Notes: a model not told the origin generated them from the letters alone. Positions 1 to 8,017 are shown, counted from the first letter of the stretch. The stretch is 43,455 nucleotides of DNA from an uncultured Clostridia bacterium (GCA_947365965.1 CANAZG010000016.1:1-43455); one strand, 5' to 3'. Numbers and translations are program-made.

Positions 1-137
1 CCCGGCGGCACTACGCCTGGTACCTCAAGGGGGTGCCCCACGCCTCCTACTACAAGGAACAGATCGTTTCCATGGAGACGCTGGAGGACGTCTACCGGGT
101 GACGGCGGGCATCAAGAGGGATCTCCATGACGGTTGA
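1..137 (+). CDS. dusB: tRNA-dihydrouridine synthase, C-terminal end (partial)
   Basis: The window opens inside this gene. Reading from base 3, about 44 residues run to a TGA at 135-137. They contain the HYAWYLKGVPHA block and end in a helix with VTAGIKRDL. The H-x-x-WYLKG block is typical of the C-terminal helical domain of bacterial DusB enzymes, which reduce uridine to dihydrouridine in tRNA with FMN and NADPH. The catalytic TIM barrel lies upstream of the window. The stop codon overlaps the start of the next gene by 11 bases, so the two are probably translated together. Recognition rests on a short tail only. Confidence 0.75.
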   Translation, partial: RRHYAWYLKGVPHASYYKEQIVSMETLEDVYRVTAGIKRDLHDG

Positions 138-735
138 GGAGCTGGTCCGGGCCGCAGCGGGGGGCGACGAGGAGGCCTTTGCCCAGCTGGTGGGCCTGTA
201 TGAGGATAAAGTGTACAGTCTGGCCCTGCGGATGTGCGGCAGCCCGGAGGACGCCGCCGACGCGGCCCAGGAGGCCTTTTTGTCCGCGTGGCGGGCCCTG
301 CCCTCCTTCCGGGGGGAGGCGGGGTTCTCCACCTGGCTCTACCGGCTCACCGCCAACGCCTCCATTGACCTGCTGCGGCGGGTCCGGCGGCAGCGGGGGG
401 AGCTGCGGCTGGACGACGAGGACCTGGGCCTCACCGCCCTGGAGGCGGGTCCGGGCCCCCAGGAGGCCGCCGAGGAGGGGGAGCTGCGCCAAGCCCTGGA
501 TCAGGCCCTGGGCCAGCTGGGAGACAGCCACCGGCAGGTGCTGGTGCTGCGGGAGCTCCAGCAGCTCAGCTACGAGGAGATCGCCCGGGCCCTGGATCTG
601 GATCTGGGCACGGTGAAGTCCCGCATCTCCCGGGCCAGGAGGGCCCTGCGAAAAATCCTGCTGAGAAGCGGGAACTTATCCGGCTATCTGCCGTCTAAAC
701 CATCAGAACAGACGGGAAAGGGGGGACGGCCGTGA
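127..735 (+). CDS. ECF-type RNA polymerase sigma factor
   Basis: This 202-residue protein is an extracytoplasmic-function sigma factor. Region 2 spans about residues 18-90 and includes the AADAAQEAFLSAWR helix and the FSTWLYRLTANASIDLLRR segment that binds core polymerase and the -10 element. Region 4 spans about residues 120-178, with SYEEIARALDLDLGTVKSRISRAR as the helix-turn-helix for the -35 element. A roughly 25-residue basic/polar tail follows region 4. The next gene, overlapping by four bases (GTGA), encodes a zinc-type anti-sigma factor, so this is a standard sigma/anti-sigma unit in which the membrane partner sequesters the sigma until an envelope signal arrives. The ATG lies inside the end of dusB. 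The regulon cannot be told from the window. Confidence 0.93.
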   Translation: MTVEELVRAAAGGDEEAFAQLVGLYEDKVYSLALRMCGSPEDAADAAQEAFLSAWRALPSFRGEAGFSTWLYRLTANASIDLLRRVRRQRGELRLDDEDLGLTALEAGPGPQEAAEEGELRQALDQALGQLGDSHRQVLVLRELQQLSYEEIARALDLDLGTVKSRISRARRALRKILLRSGNLSGYLPSKPSEQTGKGGRP

Positions 736-1472
736 GCGCGTGCCGGGAGTACGAGGAGCGCATCAGCGCCTTTATTGACGGCTGCCTGCCGGAGAGGGAC
801 CGGGCGGAGCTGGAGGCCCACATGGCCGCCTGCCCGGTGTGTCAGGCCTACTTTGACGACCAGATCGCCATCCACGAGGCGCTGCTGGATCTGGAGGAGA
901 TCCCCGCGCCGCCGGAGCTGGCGGGGCGAATCATGGAGCGGGTGCGGGCCGAGGCGCAGGAGCCCCCCGCCCACAAAAAGACAGTCCTCCTCCCCTCCTG
1001 GAGGAGATGGGCGGCCCTGGCGGCCTGCTGCGCCATTGCGGCGGCAGGGCTGTGGGGCGGCCTCCGGCAGAGCCGGGCGGACCAGCCCCAGGTGGCCGCC
1101 TACGCCGCCCTGCCGGCGGACGGCGGCGAGGAGACGCTGACAGACTGGTCCCTGGACGCGCCGGCGATCCAGATTCTGGAGGACGCCAGTCCCCAGGAAA
1201 AGGCGGCCGAAGCGGACGCCCCTGCCCTGGCCTCGCCGACGGTCCGGGATGCGGCAAAGAGCGCCCCGGAGACCGCCCGGACCCTGACCACGGCCAGCCC
1301 TCTGGCCCAGGCCTGGGTAGAGGAGCAGCTGGGCCTCCCCTGGAACCCCGGCCAGACCTATGCGCTGTCGGCGGAGGAGTACAGCGCCCTCCGGACCCTC
1401 CTGGCGGAGGCGGGGGAGGATTTTGCCGAGACCTCCGGCCAGCCGGAGGAATACCTGCTGGCGGCGGAGTAG
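732..1472 (+). CDS. Membrane-anchored zinc-finger anti-sigma factor
   Basis: This 246-residue protein begins at a GTG that overlaps the sigma factor stop codon; AAAGGGGGG lies just upstream. The N-terminus carries the anti-sigma zinc motif HMAACPVC (His30, Cys34, Cys37), with Cys4 as a possible fourth ligand. A basic stretch and one hydrophobic segment follow at about residues 91-112 (ALAACCAIAAAGLWGGL), so the N-terminal domain should be cytoplasmic and the 130-residue Ala/Pro/Glu-rich remainder outside. The outer part shows no recognisable enzymatic domain and may be the sensor, released by regulated proteolysis as in RsiW-type systems (inference). It should bind the sigma factor at 127. 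A terminator follows directly, closing the unit. Confidence 0.87.
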   Translation: MSACREYEERISAFIDGCLPERDRAELEAHMAACPVCQAYFDDQIAIHEALLDLEEIPAPPELAGRIMERVRAEAQEPPAHKKTVLLPSWRRWAALAACCAIAAAGLWGGLRQSRADQPQVAAYAALPADGGEETLTDWSLDAPAIQILEDASPQEKAAEADAPALASPTVRDAAKSAPETARTLTTASPLAQAWVEEQLGLPWNPGQTYALSAEEYSALRTLLAEAGEDFAETSGQPEEYLLAAE

Positions 1473-1475
1473 AGG

Positions 1476-1505
1476 CGGACGGTCCCCGGCGGGACCGCCG
1501 TTTTT
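1476..1505 (+). terminator. Intrinsic terminator after the anti-sigma gene
   Basis: CGGTCCC (1480-1486) pairs with GGGACCG (1491-1497) around a CGGC loop, the stem can be extended by GG/CC past a bulged A, and TTTTT follows at 1501-1505. It begins four bases after the stop codon and separates the sigma unit from rbfA. Confidence 0.8.
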
Positions 1506-1554
1506 CCACGATTTTTCACATCGTTCCATTCTTAATGATATTGAGGAGAACAAC

Positions 1555-1947
1555 ATGGCAAGCAACCGAATCGGGCGAATCAACGAGGAAATCCAGCGGG
1601 AGCTGTCCGCGCTTTTGCGCACGGTCAAGGACCCCCGCCTGCAAAACGGGCTGGTGACCATCACCCACGTGGACACCACCGGCGATCTGCGCTATGCGAA
1701 AATCTATATCTCCGCCCTGGACAAGAGCCAGGAGAAGGACATGATGAAGGGCCTCCGGTCTGCGGCCGGGTATCTGCGCCGGGAGCTGGGGGCGGCCCTG
1801 CGGCTGCGCTACACCCCGGAGCTCCAGTTCATTGCCGACGACTCCATCCAGCAGGGGGCCCATATTCTGGAGATGCTCCGGGACCCGGAGGTGGTGAAGC
1901 CGGCTAATCCGGCCAACGAGAGCATCGTATTGGAGGACGAGACATGA
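1555..1947 (+). CDS. rbfA: Ribosome-binding factor A
   Basis: The protein has 130 residues, the usual length for RbfA, a KH-like factor that binds the 30S subunit and helps mature the 5' end of 16S rRNA. Family features visible are the N-terminal NRIGRINEEIQRELSALL helix, the VTITHVDTTGDLRYAKIYIS beta strands, and the LRLRYTPELQFIADDSIQQG segment with its kinked helix and the usual final HILEML. The reading frame stays open upstream to 1360, but the ATG at 1555 is chosen because TTGAGGAGAA sits 5-14 bases before it and the protein then begins at the family start. The stop overlaps the start of nrnA by four bases (ATGA), a pairing found in many Gram-positive genomes. Confidence 0.96.
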   Translation: MASNRIGRINEEIQRELSALLRTVKDPRLQNGLVTITHVDTTGDLRYAKIYISALDKSQEKDMMKGLRSAAGYLRRELGAALRLRYTPELQFIADDSIQQGAHILEMLRDPEVVKPANPANESIVLEDET

Positions 1948-2903
1948 GCCAGCTGACGCCTCAGGCCGCCGCAGCCCTGCTGCGGGACCAGGACCAATTC
2001 CTCATCCTCACCCACCGCCGCCCGGACGGCGACACCACCGGCTGTGCGGCGGCCCTGTGCCTCGCCCTGCGGCGGCTGAGCAAGACGGCCTTCCTGCTGC
2101 GCAACCCGGAGATGACGGAGACCAACGCCGTATACGCGGCGGAGCTGTGGGCCCCGGAGGGGTTCGCGCCGGCGTTTGTGGTGAGCGTGGACATCGCGGC
2201 CCGGAGCCTCTTTTTCCCGGCCGCAGAGGCGTATTTTGACCGCATTGATCTGGCGGTGGACCACCACCCCTCCTTTGAGGGCTTTGGGGCCCACCAGTGT
2301 GTGGACCCCTCCCGGGCGGCCTGCGGGGAGATCGTATACGAGATCTGCCGGGAGCTGGGGGAGGTGACGGCGGAGGTGGCTCTGCCCCTGTACGTGGCCG
2401 TTTCCACGGACACGGGCTGCTTTGTCTACGCCAACACCACCGCCAACACCCACCGGGTGGCGGCGGCCCTGCTGGAGACGGGCATCGACTATTTCAGCGT
2501 CAACAAGCGCCACTTCCGCACCAAAAGCCGCCGCCGCATCGCCCTGGAGAGCGCCCTGCTGGGGGGTATGGAGTTCTTCCACGAGGGCAGGGGCGTGTTC
2601 ATGGCCGTGCCCATCTCCCTGATGGAGCGGCTGGGGGCCACGGAGAACGACGCGGAGGACCTGTCCACCCTGGCGGGCATGGTGGAGGACGTGGACTGCG
2701 GAGCCGTACTGCGGGAGCTGAAGCCGGACCAGTGGAAGCTGAGCCTGCGCACCGGGGCCAACGGCCGGGTGAACGCCACCCGGGTGTGCCAGCTCCTGGG
2801 GGGCGGCGGCCACGCCATGGCCGCCGGAGCCACCCTGGAGGGGAGCCTGGAAGAGGTGAAGGCGCGTATATTGGAGGCCGTGGAGCAGGTCAGGGCCTGG
2901 TGA
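1944..2903 (+). CDS. nrnA: DHH-family oligoribonuclease / pAp phosphatase NrnA
   Basis: This 319-residue protein has both domains of the NrnA family: an N-terminal DHH domain (residues about 15-150) with HRRPDGDTTG near residue 28 and the VDHHPSF metal-binding motif near residue 105, and a C-terminal DHHA1 domain with GGGGHAMAAGA near residue 285. NrnA degrades short RNA oligonucleotides from the 5' end and dephosphorylates 3'-phosphoadenosine 5'-phosphate using manganese. The gene is coupled to rbfA by a four-base overlap. truB, a common next gene in Firmicutes, is absent; a MITE follows 20 bases after the stop instead. The order rbfA-nrnA supports the assignment. Confidence 0.93.
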   Translation: MSQLTPQAAAALLRDQDQFLILTHRRPDGDTTGCAAALCLALRRLSKTAFLLRNPEMTETNAVYAAELWAPEGFAPAFVVSVDIAARSLFFPAAEAYFDRIDLAVDHHPSFEGFGAHQCVDPSRAACGEIVYEICRELGEVTAEVALPLYVAVSTDTGCFVYANTTANTHRVAAALLETGIDYFSVNKRHFRTKSRRRIALESALLGGMEFFHEGRGVFMAVPISLMERLGATENDAEDLSTLAGMVEDVDCGAVLRELKPDQWKLSLRTGANGRVNATRVCQLLGGGGHAMAAGATLEGSLEEVKARILEAVEQVRAW

Positions 2904-2922
2904 GTCTGCTGCGCACCCTCTC

Positions 2923-3086
2923 TAGGGCATGTTTGAAAATTGTCAACACGCCCAAACGGCGGTTATTTTTCCGCCATACTGTGTTAAATTTTCTTGCCAT
3001 CCGTCAGGATGCCTGCGAAAATTTGCCTTGTCTGGCGAAAAAATTCCTCTCCGTTGGGCATATTGCCAATTATCAAACAAGCCCTA
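2923..3086 (+). mobile_element. MITE-like element, 164 bp, with 20-bp terminal inverted repeats
   Basis: The left end TAGGGCATGTTTGAAAATTG (2923-2942) and the right end CAATTATCAAACAAGCCCTA (3067-3086) are inverted repeats matching at 18 of 20 positions. Both outer ends are TA, as expected for a TA target duplication. The interior is A/T-rich compared with neighbouring genes and holds no open frame of useful length. It fits a miniature inverted-repeat transposable element moved in trans by a transposase with similar ends. The family was not identified. Strand is nominal. Confidence 0.75.
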
Positions 3087-3100
3087 AAGTTCTTTTTTGA

Positions 3101-3126
3101 TTCTTTTTTCTTTCAAGAAAAAAGAA
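3101..3126. repeat. A/T-rich dispersed palindrome, copy A
   Basis: TTCTTTTTTCTT (3101-3112) and AAGAAAAAAGAA (3115-3126) form a perfect 12-bp stem with a two-base TC loop. The flank CTAAAGTTCTTTTTTGA (from 3084) resembles the flank of the copy at 8898, in opposite orientation. It lies between the MITE and the Dabb-domain gene and may stop transcription leaving nrnA. Confidence 0.7.
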
Positions 3127-3156
3127 TGACCACAAAACACACTGAGGAGCAGTTTC

Positions 3157-3438
3157 ATGATTAAGCATATTGTCATGTGGAAATTCCGGCCCGGCACGGA
3201 AAAAGAGATGCACGAGTTCCTGGACGGCCTGCGGGGCCTGTACGGGGTCATCCCCCAGATCAAGGAGCAGGAGGTGGGCGTAAACTGCGCCCCCGGCAAC
3301 TACGACGCGGCGCTCATCTCCCTGTTTGAGAGCATGGCGGATCTGGAGGCCTACAAGGCCGATCCCCGCCATGTGGCCGTGTCGGCCAAGTGCAAGGCCA
3401 TCCGCACGGACCGGGTGGCTGTGGATTGGGAGGTCTAG
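3157..3438 (+). CDS. Dabb-domain (stress-responsive alpha/beta barrel) protein
   Basis: This 93-residue protein is a complete Dabb domain, a small dimeric ferredoxin-like barrel. The N-terminal MIKHIVMWKFRPG strand, the central GVNCAPGNYDAALISLFESMADLEAYKADPRH-type segment and the closing RVAVDWEV strand are characteristic: the YDAAL strand, the Asp-Leu-Glu-Ala-Tyr helix and the DPRH turn recur in the family. Members range from plant stress proteins to polyketide cyclases; bacterial single-domain copies mostly lack an assigned reaction, and none can be assigned here. The start has AGGAGCAG upstream. The next gene starts two bases after its TAG, so the two are likely co-transcribed. Confidence 0.88.
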   Translation: MIKHIVMWKFRPGTEKEMHEFLDGLRGLYGVIPQIKEQEVGVNCAPGNYDAALISLFESMADLEAYKADPRHVAVSAKCKAIRTDRVAVDWEV

Positions 3439-3439
3439 T

Positions 3440-4519
3440 ATGGCGCTGCGGCTGGATAGCTTTGGACTGACCGAGCTGGCGGCAAAGCCGGAGGACGCCT
3501 TTCGTCTGGCGGGCCTGGCCATGGCCGAGGGCTCCCGCCTGCCGGGCTACGGCGGGGACTACTACCGCCTGCGCATGGGGGACGCTCAGGTGGTGGTGCG
3601 CACAGGCCGGGACCGGGAGAGCGGCCAGGAGGAGCTGCTGGGCATGGACGCCCACGCCGGAAGCGGCTGCCTGTGGACCGTGCGGGTGGAGAAGGATCTG
3701 ACGCCCCCGGGGACGGACGCCCTCAGCCGCCGGATACTGGCGGGCCGGGAGGAGGGGCCGGAGCGGGCGGTGGTGGAGCTTCTCTGCCCCGACGTGCTCC
3801 CCTCCATCCGGGAGGGGGACACGCTGCGCCTGAACATGGCCGGCTTTCCCCTGCGGATCAGCTACGACGCCGGCGAGAGCTCCGGCGCCATGGAGGCGGG
3901 GGAGGATACCACCCTGCTCCAGGGGCTGGTGAAGGACGCCAAGGTGGGCGAGACCTTCCTGGGCATGGAACCCCTGACCAAATTCGTCAGCGTCACCGTG
4001 TCCACCGCCATGGGCGACATTGAGCTGTGCCACCCCCTGGACATGGTGGCGGAGCCCCAGCGGGACATGGTCCGGCCCGGGGCGGTGGTGTCCGCCCTGT
4101 GCGTCCTGTCCGGGGACTGCGCCGTGGGCCAGTACGCCGGAGGGCTGGTGTTCGGCCAGGAGCAGAATTTCCGTCTGCTGGCGGACTTCCTCCGCCGGGG
4201 CAACGTGGAGCGGCTGCGGCCCATGCTCCGCTCCGACTGCGCCGTGCGGTTTCTGGAGAACCGGCAGGAGGGAACGGAGAACGCCCTGGCGCTGCTGGAG
4301 CTGGCGGGCCGGGATCTGGCGGCGGCGGGACTGGGCTGCGTCCGCCCCGGCGTGCTCACCGCCGCCGGACAGCGGGGCAGGCCCTGCCTGCTGGTGGGGC
4401 AGGACGAGGAGCGGTTCGCCCTCCTCTGCCGCATGGATACGGACAGCCTGGGCCGGGTGCGGGAGCTGGAGATCGGCAGGGACCCGGAGTGGGAATTTGA
4501 CGTTTTAGAGAGTTTCTAG
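3440..4519 (+). CDS. Conserved-looking hypothetical protein, 359 residues
   Basis: I do not recognise this protein. The frame is open upstream, but the ATG at 3440, one base after the Dabb gene stop, is the natural start and leaves the Dabb gene intact. It has no signal peptide and no membrane segment, so it should be cytoplasmic. The sequence is acidic with alternating beta-strand and helix patterns, for example DYYRLRMGDAQVVVR and a stretch LADFLRRGNVERLRPMLR resembling a helical or limit-binding segment; the end is EFDVLESF. Codon use matches the neighbours. Coupling with the Dabb gene suggests a shared role, but none is evident. A real gene is likely given strong third-position GC bias through its length. 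Confidence 0.75.
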   Translation: MALRLDSFGLTELAAKPEDAFRLAGLAMAEGSRLPGYGGDYYRLRMGDAQVVVRTGRDRESGQEELLGMDAHAGSGCLWTVRVEKDLTPPGTDALSRRILAGREEGPERAVVELLCPDVLPSIREGDTLRLNMAGFPLRISYDAGESSGAMEAGEDTTLLQGLVKDAKVGETFLGMEPLTKFVSVTVSTAMGDIELCHPLDMVAEPQRDMVRPGAVVSALCVLSGDCAVGQYAGGLVFGQEQNFRLLADFLRRGNVERLRPMLRSDCAVRFLENRQEGTENALALLELAGRDLAAAGLGCVRPGVLTAAGQRGRPCLLVGQDEERFALLCRMDTDSLGRVRELEIGRDPEWEFDVLESF

Positions 4520-4569
4520 ATTTGATGCCAACTTGTAGCTAAATTGTAACAGATTTTTGTGGACAAGTA

Positions 4570-4578
4570 TGCTATAAT
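4570..4578 (+). promoter_or_regulatory. Extended -10 promoter for the SLH-protein gene
   Basis: TGCTATAAT is a perfect extended -10 (TG-n-TATAAT). No convincing -35 box lies 16-18 bases upstream, as is common for extended -10 promoters. The surrounding 4520-4641 gap is A/T-rich and leads into AGGAGGAAACGCAAC before the start at 4642. Confidence 0.65.
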
Positions 4579-4641
4579 GATTCCCGTACACTGTGGAGGC
4601 CTCTGCTCTCCGCGAATCTACCCACAGGAGGAAACGCAACA

Positions 4642-7371
4642 ATGAAGATGAAAAGGAAGAGCGCCCGGCGCATCCCCGCGCTGCTGCTGACGCTGGTCAT
4701 GCTGCTGTCGCTGATGCCCACGGCCCTGGCGGCGGCAACATCCTGCCCCAAATGTCAAGCTACTGGTATTGATGTTGCAGAGACTGCAACCAGGACAGCC
4801 ACCTGTTATCAAAAGGGAGAAATCAAATTACATTGCAACAAGTGTAGCTTTGAGTGGATTGAACCCACAGATATCAACCCATCCAACCACGAGTACAAGT
4901 TCCAGGACAACGGGGACGGCACCCACTCCGGCGAGTGCCCCTACCACTACAACGCGCGGATCGACAAGCAGGCCCACCAGATCGTGAACGGCCGGTGTAC
5001 GGTGTGCCTCGCTGTGGACTACAGCAAGGTGACCATCTCCCTGCCGGAGAACCCTGCGGTCTACGTGCCCCTGGGGTCCACGGACTTCGGCCTCACCCTG
5101 GGCGACGTGGCCATGAGCATCGGCTCCGCCGACATCACCGGAGATTACAACCTCACCTACAGCTGGTACCACCAGGGCACCCTGGTCTATACCGGGGACA
5201 GCTACGTCCTGCCCGCCTCCGTGACGGAGAAGGAGGGGGATCTGAGCTATGTCTGCTTTGTCATGGCCGTGCCCAAGAGCGGCCTGACCACCCAGCCCAT
5301 CAGCGCCTCCTGCACGGTGACGGTCCACGTGCGCAACCTCATCACCGCCCACGCCACGGTGGGCCTGGACGACACCTATCTGGCCCTGGGGGACATGGAC
5401 CGCTGGTCCACCCAGTCCGTGGAGGAGCAGATCTACAAAGCCGCCTATGACGCGGGCCGGGGCACCCCCCAGTACGTGGTCTTCGGGGCCAAGCCCGTGT
5501 CCAAGGTGGGCGCGCTGGAGGTGGAGAGCGGCAGCCGCTACTACTTTGACCGCTCCACCTATGATCTGAGCAACGTCCGCTTCCGGCCCAGCAAGGAGGC
5601 CACCGGCCCCTACGCCATCAACTTCACCGTCTACAACGACGCCAACGAGAGCTTCTACGGCGTGCTCACCGTCACCGTCCAGCAGTACGCCGGAAACCTG
5701 GACGTGCTCTACACCACCTCTAAGGACATGCCCGTCACCCTGGACGGGGACGACTTCGCGGACTTTTGGAACAAGAGCTACCCCCGGGGCGCTCTCATCC
5801 GGGTCACCTTCACGGAGCTGCCCAGCACCTACGAGGGCAGCCTCTACACCGGCTACGCCTCCAACGCCCGGCCCGGGACCCGCATCAAGAACCGGGACAC
5901 CTTCTACATGGATCCGGGCAACAGCCAGTACGGCATTGACGATCTGACCTTTGTGCCCGGCGTGCGCCAGGGCGAGTATGTGGCCGTGCCTTTTGAGGCC
6001 TTCGGCACCAATGACCGGGACCGCCAGACCTATCTGGACGGGGTGATGTACGTCTTCGTCAGCAGCGGCGAGGCGGAGGACATCACCTGGAAGGTAAGCC
6101 CCGGCGGGTCCTACAACTTCAACGAGGAGGACCTCCTCCGCGTCTACCAGAAGGCCACCGGCAACGCCGGCTCCAACTTCTACATCCAGCTGCTGGACGT
6201 GCCCGCCTCCGGCACCCTCTACGCGGGCTACAGCAACGGCCGGGGTGTGAAGCTCACCGAGGCCTCTATCGCCGCCCGTCCCTTCTACTACAGCGGCAGC
6301 CGCGGGGAGCTCATCAGCTCTCTCACCTACGTCTCCAACGGCGCAATCTCCGACGCGGTGCGGTACGTGGCCTATGACCTCCAGGGCAAGATCCTCTATG
6401 TGGCCAACCTCCGCTTCACGGCTCAGGACCTCTCCGTCTCCTACACCTGCACCACCGGCAGCGTCAGCTTCAAGGGCAGCGACTTTGAGGCTTTGGCCGG
6501 CGTCTCCGGCAAGCTGACCAACGTGTCCTTCACCCCGCCGGACGCCAGCCTGGGCACCCTCTACTACGGCCGCAGCGCCACCGCCGTGGGCACCGCCATC
6601 ACCAGCGACAGCGTCTGGTACAGCGTCAGCGCCACCTCCACCACGGTCAACGCCCTGCGCATGGATAACGTCTCCTTTGTCCCCAAGGCCGGGTACAGCG
6701 GCACGGTGAGCATCCCCTTCGCCGCCTATGACGCCGCCGGCAGCAAGGTGAGCGGCACAGTGAAAATCGCCGTCACCGCCGCGCCGGTGACCCCCGTCAC
6801 GCCCCCCACCACCCCGACTATCCCGATTGACCCCTCCATCTCCTTCAAGGATGTGGCCAACACCGACGCCAACAAGTGGTACTACAGCGAGCTGATGCAG
6901 CTGGCCTCCGCCGGGGTGATCGGCGGGTATGAGGACGGCACCTTCCGGCCCAACGGCAGCGTTACCTACGGCGAGGCGCTGAAGATGATTATGATGGCCG
7001 CCGGGTACCCCGCCCAGACCCCCACGGACAAGCACTGGGCCAGCGGCTTCCTGGCCAAGGCTCAGGCGGACGGCATCCTGGCCGCGGGCACGGTGGATCT
7101 GGACCGGATCATCTCCCGCTACGCCATTGCGGACATCGCCTACCGGGCCCTGAAGCTGCCCGCCTCCACCCGCACCGCCTCCCCCTTCTCCGACATGGCC
7201 ATGACCGCCGCCTCGGCCGGCTCCGTGCTGGCCTTGTACGACGCAGGCATCATTCAGGGCACCACCATCGCCACCGGCGAGGTGAAGTACTACGGCGTAA
7301 ATTCCATTACCCGCTCTCAGCTGTGCATGATTATCTACCGCATGAACGCCTACAGAGCGGCGAGGACATAA
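4642..7371 (+). CDS. Secreted SLH-domain cell-surface protein
   Basis: This 909-residue protein starts with a clear signal peptide (basic KMKRKSARR, hydrophobic core, cleavage after ALAA near residue 32). Three S-layer-homology repeats form the C-terminus at about residues 734-785, 795-840 and 848-905; the first reads FKDVANTDANKWYYSELMQ with GVIGGYEDGTFRPNGSVT. Such repeats bind pyruvylated secondary cell-wall polymer. The middle (about 110-725) is a chain of beta-rich modules with recurrent SSxTYVSNG / LxNVSFTPP / GTLYYG patterns, resembling repeated bacterial surface modules. Residues 34-75 hold two Cys-x-x-Cys pairs (CPKC, CNKC), another CxxxH pair follows, and CTVC lies near 125, possibly binding metal. 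Bases 4738-4890, encoding the first Cys pairs, are clearly lower in GC than the rest. A terminator follows. Precise role unknown. Confidence 0.9.
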   Translation: MKMKRKSARRIPALLLTLVMLLSLMPTALAAATSCPKCQATGIDVAETATRTATCYQKGEIKLHCNKCSFEWIEPTDINPSNHEYKFQDNGDGTHSGECPYHYNARIDKQAHQIVNGRCTVCLAVDYSKVTISLPENPAVYVPLGSTDFGLTLGDVAMSIGSADITGDYNLTYSWYHQGTLVYTGDSYVLPASVTEKEGDLSYVCFVMAVPKSGLTTQPISASCTVTVHVRNLITAHATVGLDDTYLALGDMDRWSTQSVEEQIYKAAYDAGRGTPQYVVFGAKPVSKVGALEVESGSRYYFDRSTYDLSNVRFRPSKEATGPYAINFTVYNDANESFYGVLTVTVQQYAGNLDVLYTTSKDMPVTLDGDDFADFWNKSYPRGALIRVTFTELPSTYEGSLYTGYASNARPGTRIKNRDTFYMDPGNSQYGIDDLTFVPGVRQGEYVAVPFEAFGTNDRDRQTYLDGVMYVFVSSGEAEDITWKVSPGGSYNFNEEDLLRVYQKATGNAGSNFYIQLLDVPASGTLYAGYSNGRGVKLTEASIAARPFYYSGSRGELISSLTYVSNGAISDAVRYVAYDLQGKILYVANLRFTAQDLSVSYTCTTGSVSFKGSDFEALAGVSGKLTNVSFTPPDASLGTLYYGRSATAVGTAITSDSVWYSVSATSTTVNALRMDNVSFVPKAGYSGTVSIPFAAYDAAGSKVSGTVKIAVTAAPVTPVTPPTTPTIPIDPSISFKDVANTDANKWYYSELMQLASAGVIGGYEDGTFRPNGSVTYGEALKMIMMAAGYPAQTPTDKHWASGFLAKAQADGILAAGTVDLDRIISRYAIADIAYRALKLPASTRTASPFSDMAMTAASAGSVLALYDAGIIQGTTIATGEVKYYGVNSITRSQLCMIIYRMNAYRAART

Positions 7372-7388
7372 ATCTCAGCCCATAAAAG

Positions 7389-7423
7389 CGCAGAGCTGCC
7401 GGAAACGGCGGCTCTGCGTTTTT
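7389..7423 (+). terminator. Intrinsic terminator after the SLH-protein gene
   Basis: CGCAGAGCTGCCG and CGGCGGCTCTGCG form a 13-bp stem with one G-T pair and a GAAA loop, followed by TTTTT at 7419-7423. It begins 18 bases past the stop codon. Confidence 0.88.
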
Positions 7424-7516
7424 GTGATATCCCGCCGGGCGGAGGCGGGCGGTAAAATCTGCGAAAATATTTCCTTCTCCGGCGGGATATTTTGGCCCCC
7501 GGCAGGGTATTAAGGG

Positions 7517-7530
7517 TGAAACGCGTTTCA
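7517..7530. promoter_or_regulatory. Perfect 14-bp palindrome upstream of the second ECF sigma gene
   Basis: TGAAACGCGTTTCA is a perfect palindrome directly before the AAGGAG ribosome binding site of the gene at 7544. Its left half contains TGAAAC, which resembles the -35 sequence of many ECF sigma factors, so it could be an operator or part of an autoregulated promoter. A full ECF -10 at proper spacing would fall on the ribosome binding site, so an operator or translation-level role is at least as likely. Confidence 0.4.
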
Positions 7531-7543
7531 AGGAGAACAGTCT

Positions 7544-8014
7544 ATGCTGACAGAACGGGAATACACGGCGGCGGCGGAGCAATTCCTGGACATGGTCTAC
7601 CGCATAGCCCTCAACTGGTTCAAGGTCCCGGCCGACGCGGAGGACGCGGCCCAGAACGTGATGCTCCGCCTGTGGCGGACGGACACGGCCTTCCAGGGGG
7701 AGGAGCACCTGCGCCGGTGGTTGGCCCGGGTGACGGTGAACGAGTGCAAGCGCATCTCCTGCCACCCCTGGCGCAGCCGCACTGTGTCCCTGGAGTGCTG
7801 TGGAGAGCCGGTCTTTGACGGGCAGGAGCAGCGGGAGCTGTATCAGGCGGTCATGGACCTGCCGGGGAAGTACCGCGTGCCCCTGTACCTCTACTACTAC
7901 GAGGGGTACGCCGTGGACGAGGTGGGGGAGATCATGGGCCTCAACCCCTCCACGGTCCAGACCCGTCTGGCCAGAGGACGGGCAAAGCTGAAAACCATGC
8001 TGACGGAGGAATAG
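7544..8014 (+). CDS. ECF-type RNA polymerase sigma factor (short)
   Basis: This 156-residue protein has only sigma regions 2 and 4. Region 2 (about residues 8-75) includes DMVYRIALNWFKVPADAEDAAQNVMLRLWR and the HLRRWLARVTVNECK helix; region 4 (about 100-153) includes YYYEGYAVDEVGEIMGLNPSTVQTRLARGRAKL as its helix-turn-helix. The ATG is preceded by AAGGAG. The next gene starts three bases after the stop and encodes a membrane protein with a short cytoplasmic N-terminus, which suggests a sigma/anti-sigma pair. It differs in length and sequence from the sigma factor at 127, so the two belong to different ECF groups. Confidence 0.92.
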   Translation: MLTEREYTAAAEQFLDMVYRIALNWFKVPADAEDAAQNVMLRLWRTDTAFQGEEHLRRWLARVTVNECKRISCHPWRSRTVSLECCGEPVFDGQEQRELYQAVMDLPGKYRVPLYLYYYEGYAVDEVGEIMGLNPSTVQTRLARGRAKLKTMLTEE

Positions 8015-8017
8015 ACC

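Noticed and set aside
684-1679. Long minus-strand open frame opposite the anti-sigma gene and rbfA
   Set aside because: It is the complement of two well-supported genes; its composition (runs of Arg, Gly, Pro, Leu) is typical of antisense frames in high-GC DNA and it has no ribosome binding site.
4828-7035. 735-residue minus-strand frame opposite the SLH gene
   Set aside because: Val/Gly/His-rich low-complexity translation mirrored from the SLH gene codons; the plus-strand gene has signal peptide and SLH domains.
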